Origin: Melastoma dodecandrum
Lineage: Eukaryota > Streptophyta > Magnoliopsida > Myrtales > Melastomataceae
Direction of reading: 5' to 3'
DNA length: 64,000 nucleotides
NCBI GenBank assembly: GCA_029817715.1
Contig: JARUPY010000371.1
Location: 62,001-126,000 of the forward strand
In this document: positions 55,457 to 64,000 of the stretch, piece by piece
Layout of the letters: the number at the start of each line of letters is the position of its first letter
Numbering within the stretch: position 1 is the first letter of the stretch
Made by a program: the position numbers and the translations under genes
The notes under the pieces: generated by a model
The model's database searches: none
What the model saw: the letters and a program-made list of their open reading frames with translations, nothing else
What the model was told of the DNA's origin: nothing

Positions 55457-56100
55457 GGGTTCGTCGCGGATGCCGTTTCAGGCAACCACGTTGAGGATAG
55501 CGTTTTAAGCTATCGGCACCCTCGGCCTTATGCTCCGATCAGCCGGGTCTCCCCAGCATTGAGCAAAGACAGAGGTAACCTTCTGTGATCCGATCTAAGG
55601 TTCTGGCCCAACCCAACGCGCTCTTCTCGAAGAGACACACTTTTCATTGCGGGCCCAGAAAGTCTTTATTGGCGCGGCTCACCCGCGCCCGGTCGCTTCT
55701 CGTTTCATTGAACCTCCGAGAGGCTTTGGGCCGCCAAACCCGATAAGGAGCACCGCATTTGGCGGCCCGCAGGAGATCACCAACGATTGCGTCGTCAGGT
55801 CCAGGTCATGGGACAAGCTCCCTCAGCTTGGGTTGCGGATCATTTCGCTCGATCGGGCGACCTGCACCGGTATACCGAGCGACGACGCTCGGTTCTCCAC
55901 GAAGGCCAATTGAAGCCGAAGCGCATGATTACGCTCCCTCTATTGGAGGAGGGCCGTCAATACTCCACCGCATCTCGCGCCAGCAAGGAACGGCGTCGCA
56001 TCAGCGACGTATCGAAGCTAGCCCTCCTGACTCCGATGTCAAGCGAGTTTCGGTCGGCGTCCCTGATTTTGAACGAAGGTTCGTTGCGTGCCCGAGCGCG
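55457..56100. ncRNA. Second gene-free, highly structured stretch
   Basis: About 640 bases with no coherent protein on either strand. Perfect hairpins: 55496-501/55509-514, 55671-77/55683-89, an 11-bp stem 55728-38/55758-68, 55875-81/55886-92, and 55994-99/56004-09. This density in one gap resembles the 30.1 kb region, but I find no shared long sequence and cannot tell the strand. A structured RNA is the simplest reading. Confidence 0.4.
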
Positions 56101-56355
56101 TCAGTCGATGTGCACGGAGCCCGGCCACATCCAGTAGGAGCACACGTAGCCGGTCACGTGCTGGCCGCGACCGTCCTTCGCGTTGAACTCCGTCACATAG
56201 GCGTTCTTTCCGCACCAGTTCCAGAAGCGATGGCCCGTAAAATGCACCTCGGTGAACCCGCGCTCGGCGAGCCTCATGGATGCATATTTCTCGTCGGTGC
56301 ATGCCCCGAGCATGAGGCAGCCGAGCACCAAGGCAATCGTCGATATCTTCTTCAT
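56101..56355 (-). CDS. Lipoprotein
   Basis: 84 residues: MKKISTIALVLGCLMLGACT carries a signal peptide and lipobox (LGAC), with Cys about 19 lipidated. A mature domain with paired Trp and Cys (FWNWCGKNAYVTEF) follows. Possible outer-membrane or inner-membrane anchored protein; a superinfection-exclusion role is possible. Confidence 0.7.
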   Translation of the reverse strand: MKKISTIALVLGCLMLGACTDEKYASMRLAERGFTEVHFTGHRFWNWCGKNAYVTEFNAKDGRGQHVTGYVCSYWMWPGSVHID

Positions 56356-56588
56356 TGCTCAAATGATCCGATGTGTGTCAGCAGTTGCTTCCGGTTGGCC
56401 AAGGCCACGTCGATCGCCACCTTGGCCTTGACGAGGCCGTCGATGTAGAACTGTTCGTCCCTGTTCTTGTAGTTGTTCAGCAACTCGTTCCACCTCACGG
56501 CAGCAGCGAGCGTCTTCTCGTACTCCAGGAAGAGGTCCGACGTATCTTTGTCGACACCATAGTTCTTCGGCTTGTCCCAATAAAACAT
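56352..56588 (-). CDS. Hypothetical protein
   Basis: 78 residues from the ATG at 56588 (MFYWDKPKNYGVDKDTSDLF), helical after about residue 20. The stop overlaps the lipoprotein start (ATGA). It lies directly behind the polymerase gene. Confidence 0.6.
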   Translation of the reverse strand: MFYWDKPKNYGVDKDTSDLFLEYEKTLAAAVRWNELLNNYKNRDEQFYIDGLVKAKVAIDVALANRKQLLTHIGSFEQ

Positions 56589-56596
56589 CTGCAATC

Positions 56597-59574
56597 TCAG
56601 ACCGAGAAAAATTCGTCGCCGTCAGCCTCTTTGGTGAGGTTGAGGTCCCAATCCAACACACCTACCAAATTCATCAACTTCTTGTCGATAATCACTTCCT
56701 CCATAAGCCCCTCGTTGAAGGGCATGCTCTTGAACCACTCCGGGAGGTGCGGCTCGTCGAAGGGATAGGCGATATCCTTCATGCCGAGGACGTTCGACGA
56801 GAGCTTGCACACGACGATCTTCGCACCATCGCCGATCCGCATCGAGTATTTGTCAGCGTTGGCGTCGCAAAGCAGGTTCCAGTTCAATGACGCCGTGACG
56901 TGCCACGGGACATTGACCTTGGCGTTCGCCTTCGACAGCCGCTCGGTGACAGGCGCATTCAACGCCTTTTCGGAGCGGTCTCGGTAGTCGCTGAGAGCGG
57001 ACACCTTCTTCGGCGTTCCCTTCTCCCAGGCAGGCCGCGCGACGAACTCGCGACGGAACATCTTGATGTCTTCGATGAGCGTCTCCTGGTCGACGCCGAC
57101 GAGAAGGTCGATGAGCATCTTCTCCAGGAATTTCTGCATGAACTTGGGCGTGTCGGCTCGCTTGAGGTCGAGGCCCATCGGCTTCAGCTTCCCCGGCTTG
57201 CCATCAACGTCGAAGCGGACGCCTTCGAGATCGTAGATGAGGATCGCGTACTTCTTCTTCTTGATGAAGAGGCCGCGCGATCCGACCAGCTCACGACCGG
57301 CCTTGATGATCGCGCCGCGAGCTTCGCTCGTGTTGAATGCCCGCATCATGAATGCTGGGAACGAGTCGTTGGCGACGTCGCCGATCTTGTCGTACAGCTC
57401 GATGATCTTCTCGCGAGACCAGTCCACACCGGCATACTCGGGCTTGTCGACGAGGTACTCGTAGGCGGAGAAGTAGGACGAGTCGGTGTCGGCATAGATG
57501 ATGCCTTCGCCCTTGTAGTCGTACTCGCCCGTGATGGCCTCGTTGATCGTCGCGTTCATGTGCTTTGCGATCGAACGACCGCTCAGCGTGGTCGACTGAC
57601 CAAGCCGCGCATCGTAGAATCTGAGCGCTTCATTCAAGAGGGCGCCGTACAGGGAGTTCAGCAGAATCTTCCTGGCCTGCTGACGCTGGTTCCAGAAGGT
57701 CTTCTTCTCCTCGACGGCCTTCTTCGTCTCCTCGTCCTTCGGAACGATCTTGTCGTCAACAAAGACGAGATCGTGCTGCTCCATGAACGACGCGACGGCC
57801 GCCGCATCCTTGTCCTTCAGGAACTTTGAGAGCAAACCGGGCTTGGCGACAGGCGAAGCGCTTTTGATCTCGGCGATGAGATCGGGGTCGACGGCGACGC
57901 CCTTGGCGATGGCGCGCCGAAGTCCTTCTCGGTCGCCTGCATGATCTTACGATCGGCGTACCACTCCGCCAGAAGCACCGGGATCAGGCCGTCCTTTTCA
58001 GTCGAGAAGACCGTGCCGTTGGCCGTGATGCAGAGCTTATTTTTCGGGTCGAATATGTAGCTGTACCAGTCGCGCGCGCTTCTGGTCTCAGAGCGGCCGT
58101 CATCCCAGTCGAAGGTCAGCGGAGCGCCGTCCTTCTCCATGATGTGCGTGTATTCGAGACAGGCGAAGAGGCCGGACCACGCTTCAGCGCGCTTGGCCTT
58201 ACCGAGGGATGCCGCACGCTCGGCGACATAGGCGACTGTCTCATCCTGGCGGAACTGGCCGACGATCGTCTCGGGAGACATGTTGAGGGCGCGGATGGCC
58301 GATGGATACAGCGAGTTGATGTCGCAGCAGCCAATGTGCTCGTGAATGCCCTTCTTCGGATCGGCGACGTAGGCGCCCGCAACAGGCTGCTTGCCGTCGT
58401 CCTCGCCGTCCTCGCTGTCGTCGTCCTCGCCGAACTCTTCCTCGAAGACATCTAGCCGCTCGACAAGCGTGCGCTTCCGGTCGGGGACGACGAAGCCCTT
58501 GGCGTGGAAGGCATTGATGATCGCCTGCTCGACGAGCACCACGGAGCCCATGGTCGTCTTGAGTAGGACGCAGTTCGCGTGTGCGATCTGATTGGCAAGC
58601 TCGATGAACTTCCGTTTGTCATCGATCTTGTTGAGGAGCGCGACGTCCTGGCGGGAGTAGGCGACGAACTTCTCGAAGTCGTGCTTCCAGAGGTGATCGA
58701 GCGTGCCCTCGTAGGGGACCTTATTCTCGCCGACCTCGATCTCACCGACGAAGTCGAGGCGATACGAGTGGAGCTGCTGGGTGTTGTGCTTCTGGTAGAG
58801 TTCGAGATAGTCGAGGTGGACGCGCCCGACCAGCTCGTACGAGAGATGCTCGCGCTTGAACTTCTCGATCATGCGCTCGCGCGGGTACTGGTCCCACAGG
58901 CAGAGCTTCGTCAGGTCTTCCTTCGACAGGACGCGCTGAATGCGCCCGACGATGTAGGGAATATCGTAGAGGGTGCTGTTCCAGCCGGAGATGACGTCGG
59001 CGTCTTCGATCACGGCCAAGAAGGCGAGGAGAAGATCGGCTTCCTCCTCAAAGACGAAGGTGTTCTCGAAATCCTTGCAGAAGTCGTTCGCCTGATCGAG
59101 ATCAAGCGTCGGCGGGCAAAGCGCAAACGTGATGAGCTTGTCGATCCATTTGCAGTGGATCGTGATGGCGGTGATCTTGTTGAACGGATCGGTGACCGGC
59201 GCGTAGCCCTTCTCGGGATCGAACGCCGTCTCGATATCGAAGAACGCGATGTTGAGCTTCGGGGTGTCGGCGCCCGTATAGTTGTCGGCGAGCGCGCGGA
59301 AGACCGGGTCGATGTCGCTCTCGAAGATTTCCTTCTTCTTCTTGGGGTCGATGAACCCCTTGGCGAGATCGATCTCCTTCTTGAAGCGGCGATGATCGGG
59401 CGTAGAAAACCTGCGGCAGAGATCACCGAAGATGGTCTGATACGTGCCGTTGATGTGCTTATAGTAGTAGACGTATTCCGGCTCTATGGTCCTATAGACA
59501 CGCTCGCCATTAATGCGCTCGGCTACTCTTACTTCGTTTCTTCTTTTATCCAAATAAGCGTCTACGTATGCCAT
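56597..59574 (-). CDS. 43: DNA polymerase, family B (T4 gp43-like), one frame break
   Basis: The upstream frame (ATG 59574, GGAG at good spacing) gives 585 codons with exonuclease motif FFDIETAF (about 111-118) and palm motif A CCDINSLYPSAI. It stops at about 57817. Coding moves one base back near 57925 and continues AIAKGVAVDPDLIAEIKS to motif B QQARKILLNSLYGALL, motif C YADTDSSYF, and the end at 56597. Together about 990 residues, a full gp43. No intron or spacer lies between the two parts; the frames overlap by about 120 bases. It could be an assembly error, a programmed -1 shift, or a split gene. Confidence 0.88.
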
Positions 59575-59582
59575 ACTGCTCC

Positions 59583-59900
59583 TTAGTTGTACAATAGTAT
59601 TATAGCAACGAGAGCGAGAAAAAGCCCTAATATATTCAAGGGACTAACGTGCTCGTGGAAAACGAAGATGCCCATCAGCACGGTGCCGACGACGGCGAGA
59701 AGGGACCAGATGGCGCCCGACGATGAGAGCTGACTCTCGGCCTTGAGAGCGAAGACCCAGAACATGACCGAGATCGCATAGCAGGCGATCAGCTCGATCA
59801 GGCTCTGGGTCGACGAAGATACTGAGTAGACTTTACTGAAATAGTCACCAGCCAAGTAGGCGAGCGTCGACAGCAGCAGGAATGCCCAGTAGACGATCAT
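59583..59900 (-). CDS. SMR/EamA-like small membrane transporter
   Basis: 105 residues with four hydrophobic helices, for example YWAFLLLSTLAYLAGDYFSK and AIWSLLAVVGTVLMGIFVFH. The size and topology match small multidrug-resistance or EamA half-transporters, and a conserved EH appears in the third-fourth helix link. It lies between the polymerase and small genes. Export of a cation or drug, or membrane modification, is possible. Unusual in a phage. Confidence 0.6.
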   Translation of the reverse strand: MIVYWAFLLLSTLAYLAGDYFSKVYSVSSSTQSLIELIACYAISVMFWVFALKAESQLSSSGAIWSLLAVVGTVLMGIFVFHEHVSPLNILGLFLALVAIILLYN

Positions 59901-59902
59901 TG

Positions 59903-60118
59903 TCAGGCCGCAACGTTAATCGCAGCGTAGGCTTCACCGATGAGATACATCTCTTCGTTGGAGACGTTGATGCTGGTGCTGCCGTCCGACTGGCGCGCGC
60001 GAGCGATCGCAATCAAACCTTTGAGCACCGCCACTTCACCGAGGTGCTTCAGGTGGTTGAGGGACATCAGGACCGTCTCACAGGCCTGGATCACCTTGCT
60101 GACGTGGAAGCTGTTCAT
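59903..60118 (-). CDS. Small hypothetical protein (71 aa)
   Basis: MNSFHVSKVIQACETVLMSL, then a helical LKHLGEVAVLKGLIAIAR. The start overlaps the stop of the DsbA-like gene by one base. Unknown role. Confidence 0.6.
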   Translation of the reverse strand: MNSFHVSKVIQACETVLMSLNHLKHLGEVAVLKGLIAIARARQSDGSTSINVSNEEMYLIGEAYAAINVAA

Positions 60119-60369
60119 CAGCGACCAGCGGCCTGAAGCAGCTCCTCGACCTCGGTGAGGCCGTCACGGACGTCGGCGAGGTTCGCCTTGAGGGCGATCT
60201 GGAGCATCTTGTTCAGCGAGGCGGGCTTGACCTCCAGCTCGGCGGCGAGCGCCTTGGTGGTATCGGCAAGGCCTTCCTTGAGGTCGGCGATCTGCTGGAG
60301 GATCGCGACACCCGAGTCGCAGTACTCAGTCAGCTTGGTCTTGGCGTTGCCATCGAGGGTTGAAGTCAT
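60118..60369 (-). CDS. DsbA-like late-transcription dsDNA-binding protein
   Basis: 83 residues from the ATG at 60369 (AAGGA upstream). LTEYCDSGVAILQQIADLKE, then a helix and KPASLNKMLQIALKANLADV, resemble T4-type DsbA, a small dsDNA-binding protein that stimulates late transcription. The match is short. The context (phage with TAAATA late boxes) supports it. Confidence 0.55.
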   Translation of the reverse strand: MTSTLDGNAKTKLTEYCDSGVAILQQIADLKEGLADTTKALAAELEVKPASLNKMLQIALKANLADVRDGLTEVEELLQAAGR

Positions 60370-60403
60370 GTTTAGAAAAGTCCTTGCTTTGAAATGATCC
60401 CCG

Positions 60404-60433
60404 ACCATAGCTTCGAGAAGAAGCAGCGGTCAA
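60404..60433 (-). promoter_or_regulatory. TTGACC-N18-TATGGT promoter
   Basis: -35 at 60428-60433 and -10 at 60404-60409 on the minus strand, for the DsbA-like gene. Confidence 0.5.
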
Positions 60434-60450
60434 TTTCATTTCTCCGGTCA

Positions 60451-60456
60451 TAAATA
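60451..60456 (+). promoter_or_regulatory. TAAATA late-type box
   Basis: TCATAAATA, about 32 nt upstream of the TTG start of the collagen-like fibre gene. Confidence 0.5.
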
Positions 60457-60487
60457 CGGGAACCTATACGCACCGGAACGCAGCTCT

Positions 60488-61135
60488 TTGACGACATACT
60501 CTTCAATTATCGACGCGAGAACTGTCAAAGTCGGTGGGACCGGACCAACCGGCCCAACTGGCGCGACAGGGCCCCAGGGCGCACGCGGTTCTTCAGGATT
60601 TACAGGTGGCACTGGCCCGACCGGCCCGACCGGCTTGCCCGGACCTACCGGCGCAACCGGCCCGACCGGCTTACAAGGCCTCGTAGGGCCCACAGGAGCC
60701 TCCGTGGTGGGCCCGACCGGTGCGACAGGTGCTATCGGCCCCACGGGCGCGAACGGCACTCCTGGAGCTACTGGAGCGGTCGGCGGCATCGGCCCCACCG
60801 GACCGACCGGCGCGCCGGGCCGCGACGGCGCTCCTGGCGCAGAAGGTCTTCAAGGCATTCCGGGAGTCATGGGCCCTACGGGACCGGCAGGTCCTCCTGG
60901 CGTCGGCGGCGGTGGCTCTGCCAGCATCGGCACGCCCCTCGACGAGAGCTTCGTCGCGCAGGTGAACGGCGCGCAGCGCTTCGACTTCAGCTACCAGATC
61001 GGCCAGCTCTATTGGTTCTTTGTCAACGGCCTCCACAATGACTCTGGGTACACCATCGACGGTGCCTCAATTTACGTGCAGGATTCTTTGCTACTGATGG
61101 CTGGCGATACCGTAACACTTAAATACTTCCATTAA
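60488..61135 (+). CDS. Collagen-like tail fibre protein
   Basis: 215 residues from a TTG at 60488 (GGAAC upstream). The centre is a collagen-like Gly-X-Y run ([20 protein letters not shown] and more) of about 130 residues. A C-terminal beta domain ([20 protein letters not shown]) would trimerise or bind a receptor. Collagen-like shafts are frequent in phage fibres. Confidence 0.8.
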   Translation: MTTYSSIIDARTVKVGGTGPTGPTGATGPQGARGSSGFTGGTGPTGPTGLPGPTGATGPTGLQGLVGPTGASVVGPTGATGAIGPTGANGTPGATGAVGGIGPTGPTGAPGRDGAPGAEGLQGIPGVMGPTGPAGPPGVGGGGSASIGTPLDESFVAQVNGAQRFDFSYQIGQLYWFFVNGLHNDSGYTIDGASIYVQDSLLLMAGDTVTLKYFH

Positions 61136-61139
61136 AACA

Positions 61140-61145
61140 TAAATA
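61140..61145 (+). promoter_or_regulatory. TAAATA late-type box with ordinary leader
   Basis: CATAAATA, about 30 nt upstream of the ATG at 61176. A second TAAATA occurs 20 bases earlier (61120-61125), inside the end of the fibre gene. Confidence 0.45.
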
Positions 61146-61175
61146 TCTTCATAGGTTTATTCAGCCGGGAGTTCA

Positions 61176-62261
61176 ATGGCCCCTACTCAAATTAACGGCG
61201 GCACACAGATTCGTGCAGGCACAATTACGCTAGACCGCCTCGTTAGCGGCTATCAGGTTCCGACGTCCAACCTCGCCCAAGGTGCTCTGTTCCTTCAGAG
61301 CGGTGGCTCGGTTGCGATGACGGCTTCGCTCAACATGGGCGGCAATACGATCCTCAACGTCGGGACACCGGTCAACGCGACCGATGGCGCGAACAAGAGC
61401 TACGTCGATGCGCTGATCAACGGTTTCAAGATTCACGGCGCGCAGGTCGTCTCGGTCGCCAACATCTCGACGCTATCGGGTCTCCCGACGATCGACGGCG
61501 TGACGATGGTCGCAGGCGCGGTCGCACTTCTGATCGCACAGTCCACCGCCTCGCAGAACGGCCCGTGGGTCGTCAGCGCCAGCGCCTGGACGCGTCCTTC
61601 CTGGTGGGCCTCCAGCACGACGATCGCCGAAGGCAACTACTTCATGATCGACCCGGACGGGACGACCTACAAGAACACGAAGTGGTACATCACGACCATC
61701 GGCTCGATCACCGTCGACACCACCGCGATCGCTTTCACCCAGGACCTCTCGGGCATCATCTATCAGGCGGGCGCCGGTCTTGCGCTCACAGGCGCGACCT
61801 TCTCGGCGACGCCGGGCAACGGCATCACGATCACGTCGAACGCGATCACCGCCGTGGGCACCGGACTCATCCAGGTCACGGCCTCGGGTATCGGCATCAC
61901 TTCTGGCGCATCGGCTCAGCTCATTCTTGCGAATGGCTCCGGCGTTCCGACCTGGACGACGATCTCTGGCGACGTGACGGTCAACAGCACTGGCGTCATG
62001 ACAGTCTCGACGTCGACAAGCACCGGCTTCGTCAAGTACGCCAACGAAATCGCCAATGAGACTCCGTCAGGTGCGATCAATGGTTCGAACACGACGTTCA
62101 CTCTAGCCAACACGCCCGCCTCAGGAAGCGTCCAGCTCTACTATGAGGGCATGCTGATGCAGCCGGGTAGCGGTAACGACTATACGATTTCGGGCAACAC
62201 GATCACTACATTGTTCGTGCCGCAGTCCGGCGAAAAGCTTCTAGCAGCTTACAACAAGTAA
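61176..62261 (+). CDS. Tail fibre / baseplate-type protein
   Basis: 361 residues, GGGAG upstream. MAPTQINGGTQIRAGTITLD and GGSVAMTASLNMGGNTILNV followed by a DGANKSYVDALIN segment are typical of phage fibres and their Ala/Gly-rich shafts. The C-terminal part (GSGNDYTISGNTITTLFVPQ) is beta-rich. Ends at an intrinsic terminator. Confidence 0.8.
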   Translation: MAPTQINGGTQIRAGTITLDRLVSGYQVPTSNLAQGALFLQSGGSVAMTASLNMGGNTILNVGTPVNATDGANKSYVDALINGFKIHGAQVVSVANISTLSGLPTIDGVTMVAGAVALLIAQSTASQNGPWVVSASAWTRPSWWASSTTIAEGNYFMIDPDGTTYKNTKWYITTIGSITVDTTAIAFTQDLSGIIYQAGAGLALTGATFSATPGNGITITSNAITAVGTGLIQVTASGIGITSGASAQLILANGSGVPTWTTISGDVTVNSTGVMTVSTSTSTGFVKYANEIANETPSGAINGSNTTFTLANTPASGSVQLYYEGMLMQPGSGNDYTISGNTITTLFVPQSGEKLLAAYNK

Positions 62262-62264
62262 TTG

Positions 62265-62297
62265 CCAAAAAGCCTACCTCTACGGTAGGCTTTTTTG
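62265..62297 (+). terminator. Intrinsic terminator
   Basis: An 8-bp stem (62271-62278 with 62284-62291) and TTTTTT, downstream of the fibre gene. The next gene begins 2-3 bases after the T-run. Confidence 0.85.
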
Positions 62298-62298
62298 T

Positions 62299-62691
62299 AT
62301 GGCAAACATTGAAATGACTACAGAATTGTCGGACGCCTTGCGCGCCCGACTGACCCAGGAATATGGTGAGGTCTGCGCCACCAACTTCGCGCTCGACATC
62401 ATCATTGGCGCCCTCCAGGCCGAAGTCTTGAAGCTTCGCGAGCATGTCGAGGCGCTTCAGGCTCGATGCCAGAAGCAGGACGAGGTCATCCATCAGCAGC
62501 TCCTTGATCTGGGCAGCCGCGCCGCAGCGAAGAAGGAAGCTCTGAGAGCAGCCTCGACAGACAACGATCCTGTCGACGATGTTGATGACGGCGATCTGGA
62601 CGAAGACGTCTTGGTAGAAGAGCCGGTACAAGCGAGCCCTACGTTGACAGAAGCCTTCAAACGTTGGAGCAGCAACGTTTTCAGTAAGTGA
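62299..62691 (+). CDS. Helical hypothetical protein
   Basis: 130 residues: MANIEMTTELSDALRARLTQ, a coiled-coil region (AEVLKLREHVEALQARCQKQ), then an acidic linker and EAFKRWSSNVFSK. There is no ribosome site and almost no leader, because the ATG follows the terminator T-run directly. It could be read-through from the fibre transcript. Possible chaperone or structural protein near fibres. Confidence 0.6.
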   Translation: MANIEMTTELSDALRARLTQEYGEVCATNFALDIIIGALQAEVLKLREHVEALQARCQKQDEVIHQQLLDLGSRAAAKKEALRAASTDNDPVDDVDDGDLDEDVLVEEPVQASPTLTEAFKRWSSNVFSK

Positions 62692-62714
62692 GATAAAGCC
62701 GGTCTCCTTGCGCA

Positions 62715-62720
62715 TAAATA
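62715..62720 (+). promoter_or_regulatory. TAAATA late-type box
   Basis: CATAAATA upstream of the fibre gene at 62748. Confidence 0.45.
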
Positions 62721-62747
62721 AACGGATCGCGCATAATTGGACCGGCT

Positions 62748-64000
62748 TTGGGAAGAACACAACTCGACGGTAATGCGATCGCGCCCGGCGCGATCTCTAA
62801 GAGTCATCTTAATACGAGCGTCGCAGGCTTCGCGCTAACGACCAACATCGTCGCTGGCGCCAACATCGCCATCAATTCGACAGGCATCGACCTCGGAACG
62901 GGCGCCGTGACGATCGGCCTTGCCGCGTCTCCAGTCCTGTCCGGCACCCCGACTTCGCCGACACCTGTTGCGAGCGACAACTCGACAAAGATCGCTACGA
63001 CAGCGTTCGTCCAAACCGCCTTGTCGACCATCCCTGGCGGTGCCTCGGCGGCCCCATCGGTGTTGGTCGGCCTCACGGCCATCTCCGGTACCAGCACGAA
63101 GTTTATGACGGCCGACAGCGCCCCTGCGCTAGACGTCTCGATCTCGCCGACGTGGACCGGATCACACTCATTCACTGGGAGCGTCGCCACCAACGCACTC
63201 AGCGCCACGGGGCAAATCAAGGCTACGACAGTCGGCGCCACTGCCAGTTTCGCCGGTCTTTTGTCATCGTCACCGAACTATGCCGCAGTAGCCCTTCAAG
63301 TCACTGGCGCGCCCGCTGATACAGGCGTTTGGGACTACTACGCCGACGTCAACGGCAATCTCTATTATCGTGTCATGAACGATGCGAATACGGCTGGTAT
63401 TGCGTGGCTGACCGTAGGACCGCGTACCGCCGCCAGCTCTCCCGGCACGGCCACGTTCAGTCTTCCGGTTACCATCAACAATGCGCTGAATGTAACCGGA
63501 GGTGTGACCTACACAGCCGCCAATGCACAATTTGTTGCAAACAACACCAATTCCGGGAATTTCGCCGGATTGGTCATGCAGCTCAACGGTACAGCAGTAG
63601 CCGAGCTGTATGCTAATGCTAATGCGGCATACCTCGATTCGAGTACGCAGTTGATTCTGCGAAGCGTGACAAGCAGCTACGCCGCTCTTGCGAGCTTTGC
63701 CAACAGCGGAACTACCATCTATACGAACACAGGTATTAATGGCGGGCTTACTGTAACAGGCGCTACTGTCCTCAACGGCGGCTTCACTGTGCCAAATGCT
63801 ACCAACATCGCGATCGGCAATGCGGTTGCAGGCACGTTTGGAGTGGAGCTGGGTAGCCAGACAACTGCGGGCACCACATACCTCGACTTTCACTCGGCTG
63901 GCACCACCAATGACTTCGACGTACGCCTCAGTGTAAGCGGAGGCAGCACGACTGCGGGATACGTCGGCACGGGAGCTTTTACGGTCACGGCGACATCCAC
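62748..64000 (+). CDS. Tail fibre protein, 3' end outside the window
   Basis: Open frame to the right edge, about 417 codons seen. No ATG; the best start is TTG 62748 (GGA about 7 nt upstream). LDGNAIAPGAISKSHLNTSV, then GTPTSPTPVASDNSTKIATT matches the repeat in the 45729 fibre, and a long Thr/Ala/Asn-rich beta shaft follows. Long fibre or adhesin, incomplete here. Confidence 0.75.
   Translation, partial: MGRTQLDGNAIAPGAISKSHLNTSVAGFALTTNIVAGANIAINSTGIDLGTGAVTIGLAASPVLSGTPTSPTPVASDNSTKIATTAFVQTALSTIPGGASAAPSVLVGLTAISGTSTKFMTADSAPALDVSISPTWTGSHSFTGSVATNALSATGQIKATTVGATASFAGLLSSSPNYAAVALQVTGAPADTGVWDYYADVNGNLYYRVMNDANTAGIAWLTVGPRTAASSPGTATFSLPVTINNALNVTGGVTYTAANAQFVANNTNSGNFAGLVMQLNGTAVAELYANANAAYLDSSTQLILRSVTSSYAALASFANSGTTIYTNTGINGGLTVTGATVLNGGFTVPNATNIAIGNAVAGTFGVELGSQTTAGTTYLDFHSAGTTNDFDVRLSVSGGSTTAGYVGTGAFTVTATS

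Noticed and set aside
57817..57960. Intron or homing endonuclease splitting the polymerase
   Set aside because: The two frames overlap with continuous protein sense, and no inserted DNA is present.
60448..60798. Minus-strand Pro/Val-rich frame over the collagen-like gene
   Set aside because: It is the mirror of the Gly-X-Y repeat; the plus-strand collagen frame has a fibre-type C-terminal domain and late promoter.
1..64000. CRISPR array, insertion sequence or attachment site
   Set aside because: I saw no regularly spaced direct repeats, no transposase motifs and no duplicated tRNA ends that would mark an att site.

Overview
The window looks like part of a large tailed-phage genome of the T4 superfamily, probably infecting a GC-rich alphaproteobacterium (the host is inferred from base composition and from small-protein families I associate with alphaproteobacteria). 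The T4-type evidence is a family B DNA polymerase, a gp44-like clamp-loader ATPase, a gp45-like sliding clamp, a FEN-type RNase H, a polynucleotide kinase, PhoH, a GroES-like co-chaperonin, thymidine kinase, ThyX, a DsbA-like late-transcription protein, and late-promoter-like TAAATA boxes. Collagen-like and repeat-type fibre genes lie at the right end.

Layout. 1-8.7 kb: small accessory genes, many broken by single-base frame changes although coding continues in another frame. 8.6-13.3 kb: DUF1353, PhoH, a GNAT-like protein, then a minus-strand operon with a MazG-like protein, thymidine kinase and a HAD phosphatase. 13.4-15.3 kb: a small plus-strand operon, then a promoter, a 23-codon leader ORF with eight consecutive serine codons, an intrinsic terminator, and four tRNA genes that are all serine tRNAs. 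15.3-20.5 kb: hypothetical genes. 20.5-27.4 kb: clamp loader, GroES-like protein, a large AAA+ ATPase and an ADP-ribosyltransferase-like protein. 27.5-30 kb: two secreted ClpP-fold-like paralogues, a repeat protein and a cysteine-protease-like protein. 30.1-30.6 kb: a gene-free, strongly structured stretch, probably a large non-coding RNA. 30.6-38.9 kb: proteins with late-type promoters, a broken nucleotidyltransferase and others. 38.9-41 kb: kinase, phosphoesterase and RNase H. 41-49 kb: ThyX, a tail-fibre-like protein, the sliding clamp and small genes. 49-56 kb: minus-strand accessory operons with strong TTGAC-type promoters, then a second gene-free structured stretch at 55.4-56.1 kb. 56.6-59.6 kb: DNA polymerase with one frame break. 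59.6-64 kb: membrane transporter-like protein, DsbA-like protein and fibre genes.

How it fits together. Tdk and ThyX supply dTMP. The polymerase, clamp, clamp loader and RNase H form a T4-type replisome core. TAAATA boxes fit late transcription that uses the clamp as co-activator, as in T4. In twelve cases an ATG lies 4-6 nt after TAAATA, which would give leaderless or nearly leaderless mRNAs; half of the encoded proteins share a similar N-terminus. The serine-tRNA locus, with its serine-codon leader and terminator, looks like a self-contained translation-sensing attenuator. I consider it the most novel feature here.

Limits: all calls were made by eye, and no database or folding program was run.
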